64,000 bases of DNA, taken from positions 434,001 to 498,000 of the forward strand of contig CAWJNK010000014.1 of the NCBI GenBank assembly GCA_963844205.1, read 5' to 3'. Both the position numbers and the translations under genes were made by a program. A model generated the notes under the pieces. The model was not told the origin of the DNA. It ran no database searches and saw only the letters and a list, made by a program, of their open reading frames with translations. The stretch comes from DASSUW01 sp963844205 (GTDB taxonomy: Bacteria > Actinomycetota > Thermoleophilia > Solirubrobacterales > Solirubrobacteraceae). This document shows, piece by piece, positions 1 to 9,403 of this stretch (the first letter of the stretch is position 1; every line of letters starts with the position of its first letter).

Positions 1-1
1 G

Positions 2-835
2 CTGTCGGTGCCCGACGTCGACCACGCCTATCGCGAGGCGACGTCCCGCGGCGCCCGCAGCGTGCGCGAGCCGTGGGAGGAGAGCGACGAGCACGGCACG
101 ATCCGCCTCGCCACGATCGAGACCTACGGCGAGACGCTGCACACGTTCGTCGACCGCTCGGGATATCCGTCCCCACCCGCCCCCTTCATGCCGGGCTACG
201 TCGCCCGCGATCGCAGCGCCGGGGACGTCGGCCTGCTGGCGATCGACCACATCGTCGGAAACGTCGAGCTCGGCGCCATGGAGACGTGGGTGAAGTTCTA
301 CGAGGACGTCTTCGGGATGACGGAGATGCTGCACTTCACCGACGAGGCGATCTCCACGGAGTACTCGGCGCTCATGTCCAAGGTGGTCACGAGCGGCAAC
401 GGCCGCATCAAGTTCCCGATCAACGAGCCCGCCGAGGGCAAACGCAAGTCGCAGATCGACGAGTACCTCGAGTTCTACGGCGGCGCCGGCGCGCAGCACA
501 TCGCGGTCGCGACCCGCGACATCGTGCGCACGGTGACCGAGATGCGCGACCGCGGGATCGAGTTCCTCCACGTCCCCGAGACGTACTACGACGACGTCCC
601 GGAGCGGATCGGCGACATCAAGGAGTCGCTCGAGGACCTGCGGCGCCTCGGCATCCTCGTCGACCGCGACGACGAGGGCTACATGCTGCAGATCTTCACG
701 AAGCCGATCGGCGATCGCCCGACGATGTTCCTCGAGGTCATCGAGCGCCACGGCGCGCGCGGCTTCGGGGAGGGCAACTTCAAGGCGCTCTTCGAGGCGA
801 TCGAGCGCGAGCAGGAGCTGAGGGGGAACCTCTGA
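2..835 (+). CDS. hppD: 4-hydroxyphenylpyruvate dioxygenase, C-terminal part
   Basis: Non-heme Fe(II) enzyme that converts 4-hydroxyphenylpyruvate to homogentisate in tyrosine breakdown. The 5' end lies before the window; about 277 of an expected 370-400 residues are present. The visible part has the end of the first vicinal-oxygen-chelate domain and the whole catalytic second one. Candidate iron ligands are the His in IDHIVGN, the His in AQHIAVAT and the Glu in MFLEVIE near the end, as in the family. The stop codon overlaps the start of hmgA (TGATG), so the two are translationally coupled and catalyse consecutive steps. Confidence 0.95.
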   Translation: MSVPDVDHAYREATSRGARSVREPWEESDEHGTIRLATIETYGETLHTFVDRSGYPSPPAPFMPGYVARDRSAGDVGLLAIDHIVGNVELGAMETWVKFYEDVFGMTEMLHFTDEAISTEYSALMSKVVTSGNGRIKFPINEPAEGKRKSQIDEYLEFYGGAGAQHIAVATRDIVRTVTEMRDRGIEFLHVPETYYDDVPERIGDIKESLEDLRRLGILVDRDDEGYMLQIFTKPIGDRPTMFLEVIERHGARGFGEGNFKALFEAIEREQELRGNL

Positions 836-2028
836 TGCGTTACCACTCGCTGGGTCAGATCCCGCAGAAGCGGCACGTCCAGTTCCGCGACCCCGAGGCG
901 TCCGGCAACGGCACGGCGCCCCTGCTCATCGAGGAGGTGCTCGGGTTCGAGGGCTTCTCGGGCAACGAGTCGATCCTCTACCACCTGTGGTCGCCGTGCC
1001 GGATCACCGATGTCGGCGAGTTCACGCCGATCGAGCTCGAGGAGTGGGTGCCGGAGACGCACGTGCACCGGCTCACGAACACGATGGGCATGCAGCCGAT
1101 GGGCGACAGCGTGCTCGGCCGGCAGGTGCTGCAGTACAACGCCGACGTCGAGATCGGCCTCTGCATCCCCGAGACCGAGGCGGACTACTTCTACCGCGAC
1201 GGCGAGGGCGACGAGGTCATCTTCGTCCACGAGGGCGAGGGCGTGGTCGAGACGATCTTCGGCACGCTGCCCTACGGCAAGCACGACTACGTCGTGATCC
1301 CGCGCGGGACGACCTACCGCTTCCGCTTCGACACCCCGCAGCGCTGGCTGACCTTCTACACGCCGGGCGAGATCGAGACCCCGAACCGCTACCGCAACCG
1401 CTACGGCCAGCTGCTCGAGCACGCGCCGTTCTCGCAGCGCGACTTCAAGCCGCCGAGCGACCTCGTCACGCACCGCGACCGCGGCGAGTACCTGGTCAAG
1501 GTCCGTGTGCGCGGCGGCTACCAGGACTACGTGCTCGACTACCACCCGCTCGACGTCGTCGGCTGGGACGGCTACGTGTACCCCTACACGTTCAACATCC
1601 ACGACTTCGAGCCCAAGGCGGGGCGCCTGCACCAGCCGCCGCCGGCGCACCAGAGCTTCCAAGGCCCGAACTTCGTGATCTGCTCGTTCTGCCCGCGGAT
1701 GCTCGACTGGGACCCGATGGCGGTGCCGATCCCCTACCACCACTCCAACGTGCAGTCGGAGGAGATGATCTATTACGTCGACGGCCAGTTCGGCTCGCGC
1801 AAGGGCGTCGACATCGGGGCGATCACGCTGCACCCGTCGGGGCTGCCGCACGGGCCGCAGCCGGGACTGGTCGAGAAGTCGCTGGGCGCGACGCGGACCG
1901 AGGAGCTGGCCGTGATGTGCGACACGTTCCGGCCGCTGAAGCTCACGACGCTCTCCCGCGACCTCGACGACCCGTCGTACGCGTTCTCGTGGTACGAGGA
2001 AGGCGCCGAGCTCTCCACCACGGGCTGA
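835..2028 (+). CDS. hmgA: Homogentisate 1,2-dioxygenase
   Basis: Ring-cleaving Fe(II) dioxygenase that turns homogentisate into maleylacetoacetate, the step after hppD. The 397-residue product has the cupin fold of the family, with the metal-binding stretch HHSNVQSEEMIYY near residue 305 and a typical family length. The ATG at 835 overlaps the hppD stop by one base. The next pathway gene (fumarylacetoacetase) is not downstream, so it must lie upstream of the window or elsewhere. Confidence 0.95.
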   Translation: MRYHSLGQIPQKRHVQFRDPEASGNGTAPLLIEEVLGFEGFSGNESILYHLWSPCRITDVGEFTPIELEEWVPETHVHRLTNTMGMQPMGDSVLGRQVLQYNADVEIGLCIPETEADYFYRDGEGDEVIFVHEGEGVVETIFGTLPYGKHDYVVIPRGTTYRFRFDTPQRWLTFYTPGEIETPNRYRNRYGQLLEHAPFSQRDFKPPSDLVTHRDRGEYLVKVRVRGGYQDYVLDYHPLDVVGWDGYVYPYTFNIHDFEPKAGRLHQPPPAHQSFQGPNFVICSFCPRMLDWDPMAVPIPYHHSNVQSEEMIYYVDGQFGSRKGVDIGAITLHPSGLPHGPQPGLVEKSLGATRTEELAVMCDTFRPLKLTTLSRDLDDPSYAFSWYEEGAELSTTG

Positions 2029-2051
2029 GCGCGTCCCGCTAGATTCGCTCA

Positions 2052-3206
2052 ATGCAAATACGTCTTATTAGAGGATCAGCCCTCTCGGCCGCGATGCTGG
2101 CGGCCGCCGCGATGGCGGTCCCGGTCGCGGCCGAGGCCAAGCCCGGTCCGAAGGTCAAGGTCATGACCCGCAACCTGTTCCTGGGTGCGGACCTCTCGCC
2201 GGCGATCCAGGCCCAGACGATCGGACAGGCCGTCGACGGCGCCGGCACGGTCTGGAACGAGGTCCAGAGCACGAGGTTCCAGGATCGTGCGGCACCGCTC
2301 GCCCGCGAGATCAAGCGGTCGAAGGCCGACCTCGTCGGCCTCCAGGAGGTGGCGCTCTGGCGCATGCAGACGCCTTCCGACGGTGGGGCGCCTCCGATCA
2401 GCCCGATCCCGGGTGCCACGGCGGCCACCCAGGTCCATCAGGACTTCCTCGCGATCCTGCGCCAGGAGCTGAAGAAGATCGGGGCGAAGTACCGCGTCGT
2501 CGTCGTGCAGAAGGAGTTCGACTCCGAGCTGCCGGTGGACCAGGACCACAACAACATGACCGGCACCGGTCCGCTGGCTGTTGAGGGCGCCGACTTCGAC
2601 GCGCGGCTCACGATGCGCGACGTGATCCTCGTCCGCAAGGGCAGCAAGGTGAAGCTCGGCAAGACCCGGAAGGGCCACTTCGCGACCCGGTACGAGCCGA
2701 CCATCGGCGGCATCATCACGATCCCGGTGGACCGCGGCTGGGCGTCGGTCGAGGCCAACATCCGGGGCAGGAAGGGCAAGCGGAGCAAGTTCCGCTTCGT
2801 CAACACCCACCTCGAGGCGTTCGGGGACCCGACGATCCGCGAGGCGCAGGCCAAGGAGCTGATCGCCGGGCCGCTCAATACCAGCAAGCAGGTGATCCTG
2901 GTCGGCGACCTCAACTCGGGCATCGCGAAGCACAACGAGCCCGAGCAGCAGGGCGACGACCTCGCGTTCCTGGCGCTGGCCGGCTTCGGGATGAAGGACA
3001 ACGGCGCCGTGCAGTCCTGCTGCTACGACAGCCTCTTCGACCCGAACGCGATCTTCGACCACACCGTCGACCACGTGCTCACGAAGCCCGGGCTCAAGAC
3101 CGTGAAGGCGGTCGTGACCGGCAACGACGCGTCGCAGCGCACCGCGTCGAACCTGTGGCCGTCCGACCACGGAGGGGTCGTCAGCACGCTCCGGCTGCGC
3201 AAGTAG
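2052..3206 (+). CDS. Secreted endonuclease/exonuclease/phosphatase-family protein
   Basis: 384 residues beginning with a signal peptide (basic start, Ala-rich core, AEAKPG after it), so likely exported. The mature part shows the EEP fold signatures: MTRNLFLGADL near the start, LVGLQEV (catalytic Glu), NTHLEAF, LVGDLNSG and the terminal SDHGGVV with the catalytic His. The family hydrolyses phosphodiesters in nucleic acids, sphingomyelin or inositol phosphates; the substrate cannot be chosen from sequence. The gene is 23 bp after hmgA but functionally unrelated to it. Confidence 0.85.
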   Translation: MQIRLIRGSALSAAMLAAAAMAVPVAAEAKPGPKVKVMTRNLFLGADLSPAIQAQTIGQAVDGAGTVWNEVQSTRFQDRAAPLAREIKRSKADLVGLQEVALWRMQTPSDGGAPPISPIPGATAATQVHQDFLAILRQELKKIGAKYRVVVVQKEFDSELPVDQDHNNMTGTGPLAVEGADFDARLTMRDVILVRKGSKVKLGKTRKGHFATRYEPTIGGIITIPVDRGWASVEANIRGRKGKRSKFRFVNTHLEAFGDPTIREAQAKELIAGPLNTSKQVILVGDLNSGIAKHNEPEQQGDDLAFLALAGFGMKDNGAVQSCCYDSLFDPNAIFDHTVDHVLTKPGLKTVKAVVTGNDASQRTASNLWPSDHGGVVSTLRLRK

Positions 3207-3214
3207 TCGCGGCG

Positions 3215-4502
3215 GTGGCGCCGAGACGACCCGAGCTCCTCGACCTCGCCGAGCGGGCGCTGGAAGGCGCCCGCGGCGAGGCGCAGGCCACGGCGTGGTG
3301 GGAGCGCCAGCTGAGCGTCACCGCGGGCGGCGCCGTGACGACCGAGGCGGTCTCGGTCGAGATCGCCGTGCTGCGCGACGGGCGCGTCGGGACGGCCGTG
3401 ACCACGGACGTCGACCGCGACGGGCTGCGCCGGGCACTCGAGGCCGCCGCGCGAGTGGCGCCGACGGGCCCGGAGGCGGCCGGGCTGCCCGAGCCGTCGC
3501 CGGGCCGCCCGCACGACGGCTACGACCCCGCGGCGGTCCACGACGAGCTGCCGGCGGTCGACGCCTGGAGCAGCCGGCGCGCGGCGGCGGCGCGGACCGC
3601 GATCGCGTCCACGCGCGGCGTGCGCGCCTACGAGGAGCGCAGCTTCGGCGAGCTGCGGGTGCGGCGGCATGACGACGCCGGCCGCTCGCTCGAGCTGAGC
3701 CTGACCGGTGTGCGGCCGGCCGAGCTCGACGCCGCCGCCCTCGAGGCCGAGGCGGCGGCGCTGCTTGGCGCCGGCGGGGCGCTGCTCGGCGCCGACGGGC
3801 AGCCGGACGCGGCGCTGCTCGGTGCCGGCCAGCCGGTGGCGGTCGAGCCCGGGGAATACCCGGCCGTGCTCGGCCCGTGGGCCGTGGCAGAGGTGCTGCG
3901 GCGGGTCGCGCTGTCGTTCGGCGGCCCCTGGTCGCCGCTCGCCGACCGGCTCGGCACGCCGGTCGCGGCGTCCGCGGTCAACCTGTCGGACTCGCCGCGC
4001 TTCGCGGCGACGCTCCCGCGCTCCTTCGACGCCGAGGGCGCCCCGCGGCAGCCGATGCCGCTGATCCAGGACGGCGTCGCGCACCGCCTCGCCGGTCCCG
4101 GGACCGGCCACGCACAGGGGCCGGGCGGCGTGGGCGGGACGCTGCCCGAGCACCTCGTGCTGGTCGGCGGCGAGGCGGCCGACGTCGTCGAGCTCGCGGC
4201 GCCGATCAGGCGGGGCCTGCTCATCCCGGCGCTGTCGCTGCACGGCGCGTGGCTGGTCGGCCGCCGCGGCGCGGCGCTTGGCCGAGGGCGTCCGGCTGAT
4301 CCGCGACGGCGAGCCGGCCGAGCCGGTCCCGAACCTCACGGTGACGTTCGAGCCCCTCGAGCTGCTCGGCCAGGTGCAGGCGCTGTCCGCCCGCCAGCGG
4401 ACGATCCCGCCGCCGGTGCAGCTCTCCGCCCGCACGGCGTCGGCGACGGTCGCGCCCGCGGCGCGGACCGCGGGCCGCCTGTTCGTCGCCGGACCGGCGT
4501 AG
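3215..4502 (+). pseudogene. TldD/PmbA-family metalloprotease-like gene, frameshifted
   Basis: TldD/PmbA proteins are Zn-dependent peptidases that mature modified peptides or act on gyrase inhibitors. The likely start is GTG at 3215, right after the previous stop. The first reading frame gives residues through HGAWLVGRRGA; the family C-terminus (LAEGVRLIRDGEPAEPVPNL to a stop at 4500-4502) continues in the next frame from about 4275. A single indel in a GC-only stretch therefore splits it. Whether this is a real mutation or a sequence error cannot be told here. No partner tldD-like gene is adjacent. Confidence 0.75.
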
Positions 4503-4506
4503 CTAG

Positions 4507-5874
4507 CTACTGCTTCTTGGCCTGGCCGGGCGCGGCGTCCTTCGCAGGCGGCGCGACCTTCTCGACCGCCTTCGGCAGCGCCCGGGGCACGACCTTCTCG
4601 GGCGCCACGGCCGGCTCGCTGGGCGGCTTCGCCTGGCGGGGCGGCTCGGCGAACGGCTTCGCCTGGCCCGGCGGCACGAAATCGGCGGACCGCCCGGGCG
4701 GCACGAAGTCGCCGGTCCGCTTCGCCTGGCCCGGTGGCGGCCCACCCGAGCGTCTCGTCTGGCCGGGAGGCGCGAACTCGGCCGGCTTCTTCGCCTGCCC
4801 GCGCGGCGTGCGCTTCGCCGTCGGCGCCTTCGCGCGCCCGCGCGCCGTGGGCGGAGCCACAGCGGCGGCCTTGGACTGCCGCATCGCGCGGGGCACCGCA
4901 GGCTGCGCGCCGGCCGCCTCGGACTTCACGGCCGCCGGAACCGCCCGCTTGGGTGCGGCCACGGGCGTCGAGGATTCCTCGCGGACGGTCTCGGCTGCGA
5001 CCGCGCCGCCTCCGACGAGCGCCAGCACGATCGCGGTCTTGGCGACCACCGAGCCGGTGACCGCCGCCCCGCCGCCGACCACAGCGGCCTGCAGCCCCAG
5101 TGACGGCGCAACCGGCAGGATCAGGGCGAGGTCGCGGCGCTGGGCCCGCACCTGGTCGAAGAACTCGCTGCACCCGGCGCACTCGCGCAGGTGGCGGCGC
5201 AGGAGGTTGCGGCGCAGCGCACTGCCGCGCAGGTTCGAGAGCTGCTCGCGGATGACCTCGCACGAGGTCTCCCGCGCCTCGCGGCTGGCGATCAGCGAGC
5301 TCCTGGCCTGGAACACGAGCGCCTTCACCTTCTCCCGCGGGCAGCCGAGCGCCGCCCCGATCTCGTCGTGTGACAGGTCGCCGAGCTCGGCGAGCACGAG
5401 CGCCGCCCGCTGGTCGTCGGGCAGCCCGGCGAGGTCGCCGAGCAGCGCGCGCAGCTCCCACCGGCGCTCGACGTCGGCCGCGAGGTTCGCCGTCTCCGGC
5501 TCCACGAACTCCCCCACCCGCTCGCGACGGGCCCGCAGCACGCTGAGGCAGCGGTTGCGCGCGATGGCGTAGAGCCACGGCCGGAGCTGGATCGGCTTGT
5601 GCGAGCCGAGCAGGTCGGCGTAGGCGGCGAGGAACGTGTGCTGGACCGAGTCCTCGGCCTCGTCCACGGAGCCGAGCATGTGGCGGCAGAACGCCAGCAC
5701 GCCACGGTGGTGGCGCCGGTAGAGCACCTCGAACGCCGCGTCCGAGCCGCCCCGCAGCAGCTCGACGAGGCGGTCGTCCGAGACCAGCCGGAGCAGGCGT
5801 GCAGGAAGGCGGAGCGGTTGCGTGCCGATCCGGTCCTCATGGCCTCCGGTTGCAGTCGCGCTCACGTTCACCAC
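4507..5874 (-). CDS. ECF sigma factor fused to a zinc-binding anti-sigma-like domain, membrane segment and repeat tail
   Basis: 455 residues. Residues 45-115 are sigma region 2 and 135-195 are region 4 (LSHDEIGAALGCPREKVKAL helix-turn-helix). Cys205, then His228-x3-Cys232-x2-Cys235, matches the zinc-binding anti-sigma (ZAS/zf-HC2) pattern that normally sits on a separate protein. A hydrophobic Gly/Ala/Val segment at about 263-294 could span the membrane, and 300-455 is a basic low-complexity tail with repeated PPGQAK units. Sigma and its inhibitor-like module may thus be held on one membrane-bound chain. It converges with the TldD-like gene 4 bp away. No separate anti-sigma gene is adjacent. 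Confidence 0.85.
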   Translation of the reverse strand: MVNVSATATGGHEDRIGTQPLRLPARLLRLVSDDRLVELLRGGSDAAFEVLYRRHHRGVLAFCRHMLGSVDEAEDSVQHTFLAAYADLLGSHKPIQLRPWLYAIARNRCLSVLRARRERVGEFVEPETANLAADVERRWELRALLGDLAGLPDDQRAALVLAELGDLSHDEIGAALGCPREKVKALVFQARSSLIASREARETSCEVIREQLSNLRGSALRRNLLRRHLRECAGCSEFFDQVRAQRRDLALILPVAPSLGLQAAVVGGGAAVTGSVVAKTAIVLALVGGGAVAAETVREESSTPVAAPKRAVPAAVKSEAAGAQPAVPRAMRQSKAAAVAPPTARGRAKAPTAKRTPRGQAKKPAEFAPPGQTRRSGGPPPGQAKRTGDFVPPGRSADFVPPGQAKPFAEPPRQAKPPSEPAVAPEKVVPRALPKAVEKVAPPAKDAAPGQAKKQ

Positions 5875-5949
5875 GAATGGTAGGCGCCGGGAGCGCCCTT
5901 CCCCCCGTCGATATCAACGGCGGCGGGGCGGCGAGGTTGGGAAATGACG

Positions 5950-6174
5950 CTAGACCTTGAGCAGGACGAACGTGTTTGCGATGAAGAGCACCGCGAAGAA
6001 GATCGTCCAGCGATCGAGGTTGCGCTCCATCAGCGAACCGCCGGTCGAGCCCCCGGCGGTGCCCACGCCGAACGCGCCCGACATCCCGGCGTCCTTCCCC
6101 GAGTGCAGGAGCACCAGGAAGATCAGGACGACCGAGACGAAGACCTGCAGGACCGACAGCGCTGACTGGAGCAT
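5950..6174 (-). CDS. secG: Preprotein translocase subunit SecG
   Basis: 74-residue inner-membrane protein with two hydrophobic helices (residues 6-25 and 52-72) around a Gly-rich loop (FGVGTAGGSTGGS), the usual SecG layout and length. It assists the SecYE channel in export. In many actinobacteria secG follows tpiA; here it stands apart from the glycolytic operon and follows the cytochrome c genes, separated from them by two strong hairpins. Confidence 0.92.
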   Translation of the reverse strand: MLQSALSVLQVFVSVVLIFLVLLHSGKDAGMSGAFGVGTAGGSTGGSLMERNLDRWTIFFAVLFIANTFVLLKV

Positions 6175-6251
6175 CGAGCGACCAGGGTACTACCCGTCGG
6201 CCGCGACAGCCCCCGCCGAGCAGTGAATGACGGGGACGTCGCGGCCGGGGC

Positions 6252-6316
6252 GGGCCGGAGACAGGACGGGATTCGTCTCCGGCCCTGGGGGCTGACACGG
6301 GCAGCTGCCCCCAGGG
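6252..6316 (-). terminator. Two adjacent strong hairpins after the ccm genes
   Basis: The first has 10-bp arms (CCCTGGGGGC at 6283-6292, GCCCCCAGGG at 6307-6316). The second has 11-bp arms (GGGCCGGAGAC at 6252-6262, GTCTCCGGCCC at 6275-6285). They share three bases, so only one can form at a time. They lie between the CcmI-like stop and secG on the same strand. There is no T-run, so this is either a GC-type terminator or an attenuator-like switch before secG. Confidence 0.55.
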
Positions 6317-6339
6317 TCCCTGGTCAGTCCTCATTGCAT

Positions 6340-6615
6340 CTACGAACGCTCCCCGGCACCGGAAGTTGGAGGGTCGAGCTCGTCGAGCCGCCGCAGGATC
6401 TCGACCGCCTCGGCGCGCAGCGAGCGGTCCAGCGCCCGCCAGTCGGCGTCCGAGAGCTTGCCGGTCCGGTGGTCGAGCTCGGCGTCGCGGATCTCGCGGT
6501 ACTTCGCGTCGCGCGCCGCCTCCAGCTCGGCCAGCTCGGCGCTCTCGGCGGCGTCCTCGGTCCGCCGCGCCCGCAGCGGGGCCGACACGAGCAGCACGAT
6601 CAGCGCCAGCACCAC
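6340..6615 (-). CDS. CcmI-like short membrane protein of the cytochrome c maturation cluster
   Basis: 91 residues: an N-terminal hydrophobic helix followed by a charged helical segment (REIRDAELDHRTGKLSDADW) like the one after the first helix of CcmI/CycH. It lacks the TPR part of full CcmI, as is usual for short versions in Gram-positive ccm clusters. GTG at 6615 is the first in-frame start after the ccmF stop; the hydrophobic stretch begins about eight codons upstream of it, so a non-standard earlier start is possible. It probably helps present apocytochrome c to the CcmF/H ligase. Confidence 0.6.
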   Translation of the reverse strand: MVLALIVLLVSAPLRARRTEDAAESAELAELEAARDAKYREIRDAELDHRTGKLSDADWRALDRSLRAEAVEILRRLDELDPPTSGAGERS

Positions 6616-6652
6616 GAAGATGACCAGGAGGTCGATCAGATGGGATCCGCCA

Positions 6653-8840
6653 TCAAGCGTGGACGCGCGCCTCGCGGCCGACGCGGGCCGCGTAGGCGGC
6701 CGTGACGCGCCGGCCGACGGCGCGCGGCGACGGCCACAGCGCGATCAGGCCGCCGAGGAAGACGACGAGCGCGCCGATCCAGATCCAGGTCACCATCGGC
6801 GACACCAGCAGCCGGAACGTCGCAGGCGGCGGGTCGTTCGTGTATGAGCGCACGAGGCCGCTCAGCGCCTCGGCCAGGAACGCGTCACGCTCAGCCGCGC
6901 CGAGGTCGTCGTCCGCGGCCGTGAACACGCGGTCGCCCTCCTTCACGCGCGGTTCCAGCCGCCCCGTGTCGGGCGCCACCGAGACCCAGACGTCGCGCCG
7001 CAGCCCGGCCTGCAGGCCGACCTCGCTGGTCGCCTCGCCCTCGAAGAACCGCGAGACCGGCCCGAGCATCGGCCCGGCCGACGGGAAGTAGGAACGCTCC
7101 GTGTTGAGCGTGGTGGAGCGCCCGTCGCGGGTGACCCGCAGCACGGCGCCGAAGTCGATCCGCTCGAGCCGCCCGTTCGAGGCCGCTACGAGCTCGGACG
7201 TCGGCTTCACGTACTCCATGTCGTAGCCGCCGACGCGCGCGGACTCGCCCGGCGTGAGCTGGACGTCGCGCTCGTCGGCGAAGCTCGACGACGCCGCGAT
7301 GCCGACGAACAGCACCGCCATCCCCGCGTGCACGAGGTAGCCGCCGTAGCGGCGCCGGTTGCGGCGGATCAGCGAGACCAAGGCGAGCGGCACCGGCTCG
7401 CGCGCCATCACGCGCCGCGCGCGCACGCCGCGCACCAGCTCCTGCCCGACCGCTCGCCAGCACGAACCCGGCGAGCACGAACATGACCGTCGCGTCGATC
7501 TCCGACCCGCTCCCGAGCAGCAGCGCGAGCACCAGCGCGAGCGCGGCGACGGCGATCGGGAGCGTGAAGTTGCGGCGCAGGTTGGCCGCGGTCGCGCGCC
7601 GCCAGGCGATCAGCGGCCCGATGCCCGACAGCAGCACGAGCAGGAACGTGAGCGGTACCGAGAACGTCTCGAACGCCGGCGCGGCGAAGCTCCGCTGGCG
7701 GCCGGTCAGCGCCTCGGAGATGAGCGGGAAGAACGTGCCCCACCAGATCACCAGGCACAGGAGCACGAGCACGAGGTTGTTGAGCAGGAAGACGACCTCG
7801 CGCGAGAGCAGCGAGTCGAACCGGTGCTCGGACCGCAGCTCGGCCGCCCGCGACGCGACGAGCGCGATCGAGCCGGCGATCATCGTGACGATGAGCAGCA
7901 GGAAGGGGATGCCGAGGGTCGAGGCCCCGAACGCGTGGATCGACTCCAGGATCCCGGACCGCACCAGGAACGTCCCCTGGATCGCGAGGATGCCGGTTGC
8001 GAGCACCAGCGAGACGTTCCACGTCTTCAGCATCCCGCGCTTCTCCTGGATCATCACCGAGTGCAGGAACGCGGTGCCGGTCAGCCACGGCATCAGCGAC
8101 GCGTTCTCGACCGGGTCCCAGGCCCAGTAACCCCCCCAGCCGAGCTCGGAGTACGACCAGCGGGCGCCGAGGATGATCCCGACGCCCAGGAAGAACCAGG
8201 CGGCCAGCGTGAACGGGCGCGTGCTGCGGATCCAGTCGGCGTTCAGCCGCCGCGCCACCAGCGCCCCGACCGCGAACGCGAAGGGCACCGCGAACAGCGT
8301 GTACCCCGAGTACAGCATCGGCGGGTGGATCATCATGCTCGGGTGCCGCAGCAGCGGGTTGAGGCCCAGGCCCTCGGCGGGCGCCGGGCCGATCGTGCGG
8401 TCGAACGGCGACTCGAGGAACACGAGCATGCACGCGAAGAACGCGGCCAGGCCCAGCAGCACCGCGGTCGCGTACGGCGCGATCTCTCTTAGCCGGCGGC
8501 GGGTGATGAACAGGATCAGGCTCGACCACAGCGACAGCAAGAGCAGCCACAGCAGCAGCGAGCCCTCCTGCGAGGACCACACCGCGGTCGCGCGATAGAA
8601 CGCCGGCGTGGTGGTCGACGAGTGGCTGGTGACGAGCGCGAACGTGAAGTCCGAGCGCATGAACGCCGCCTCGAGGATCACGAACGCGACGGCGGCCGTG
8701 CCGGCCAGCGCGTAGACGGCCCGGCGGCCCGACGCCACCCACTCCCGCCGCCCCGTCCGCGCGCCGTAGAGCGACGCGCCGATCCCGTACAGGCTCACGA
8801 ACAGCGCGAGGATCAGGCAGGCCTTCCCTGCTACAGCCAC
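6653..8840 (-). pseudogene. ccmF: Cytochrome c heme lyase subunit CcmF, frameshifted
   Basis: CcmF attaches heme to apocytochrome c at the outer face of the membrane. The GTG start at 8840 lies just after the ccmE stop. The first frame carries the multi-pass N-terminal two thirds with the WWD-type motif GGYWAWDPVENASLMPWL. At about 7450-7460 the family sequence jumps frame (FVLAGFVLA, then AVGQELVRGVRARR) and continues to the stop at 6653, including the periplasmic domain and last helix. One indel accounts for it. All other parts look intact, so either a sequence error or a very recent mutation is likely. Confidence 0.88.
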
Positions 8841-8841
8841 G

Positions 8842-9237
8842 TCAGGTCTTCTCGGCCGTGAACTTCGACGGGCACTTGGTCACCAGCGAGTCCTTCTCGC
8901 CGACGAAGACGCTGCCCTCCTTGCGGACGTCCACGATGACCTCGCGATCGGCGCGGAACGGGTCGGGGAGCACGCCCTCGTAGCGCACCGGCACCGACAC
9001 GTGTCCGGCTCTGTCGCGCACCCGGAAGTGGGTCACGGTCCCCTCGCGCTGGTAGCCGGCCACCACCTTGCCGGTCAGCTGGTACGTCTTGCCCGGCTCC
9101 GCCGAGCTCAGCAGCTGGCTGGGGCTGCGGGCCTCGCTGGCGGCGGAGAAGCTCGTGTACACGAGCGCGCCCGCGAGCAGCACGGCGGCGCTGAGCGCCA
9201 CCACGAGCCGAACCGTGCGCTTGCGGGCCGGATCCAT
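8842..9237 (-). CDS. ccmE: Cytochrome c maturation heme chaperone CcmE
   Basis: 131 residues with one N-terminal membrane helix (about 12-30) and the OB-fold domain of CcmE, which carries heme covalently to CcmF. The ATG at 9237 is preceded by GAAAGG. The usual heme-binding HxxxY is replaced by Cys-Pro-Ser-Lys-Phe near the C-terminus. A CxxxY form is known from some archaea and Desulfovibrio; here even the Tyr is Phe. It lies directly upstream of ccmF with no gap beyond two bases. Confidence 0.9.
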   Translation of the reverse strand: MDPARKRTVRLVVALSAAVLLAGALVYTSFSAASEARSPSQLLSSAEPGKTYQLTGKVVAGYQREGTVTHFRVRDRAGHVSVPVRYEGVLPDPFRADREVIVDVRKEGSVFVGEKDSLVTKCPSKFTAEKT

Positions 9238-9335
9238 CGCCTTTCGATTATGGCGAGTCCGTGAACGCATCGATCATCCGGCCAAACGGCCAGGTACCTG
9301 GACGAATGGCAGATGCCTCGTGCTGAAGAACACAT

Positions 9336-9367
9336 AAAGGTTTGCAACACGAGGCCGAGAAACCTTT
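9336..9367. promoter_or_regulatory. AT-rich inverted repeat between ccmE and the zinc-ribbon gene
   Basis: AAAGGTTT (9336-9343) and AAACCTTT (9360-9367) form perfect 8-bp arms in an otherwise GC-rich genome, inside the divergent gap between ccmE (-) and the gene at 9404 (+). An operator or a 5' leader hairpin for the rightward gene is plausible; the bound factor is unknown. Confidence 0.4.
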
Positions 9368-9403
9368 GTAGAAGCCCACCGTTATTCAACGACAGGCACG
9401 GAC

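Noticed and set aside
3023..5578. Very long open frame on the complement strand across the TldD-like gene and sigma factor
   Set aside because: It is a GC-rich shadow: Arg/Ala/Gly-rich without motifs, and it contradicts the clear genes in the same DNA.
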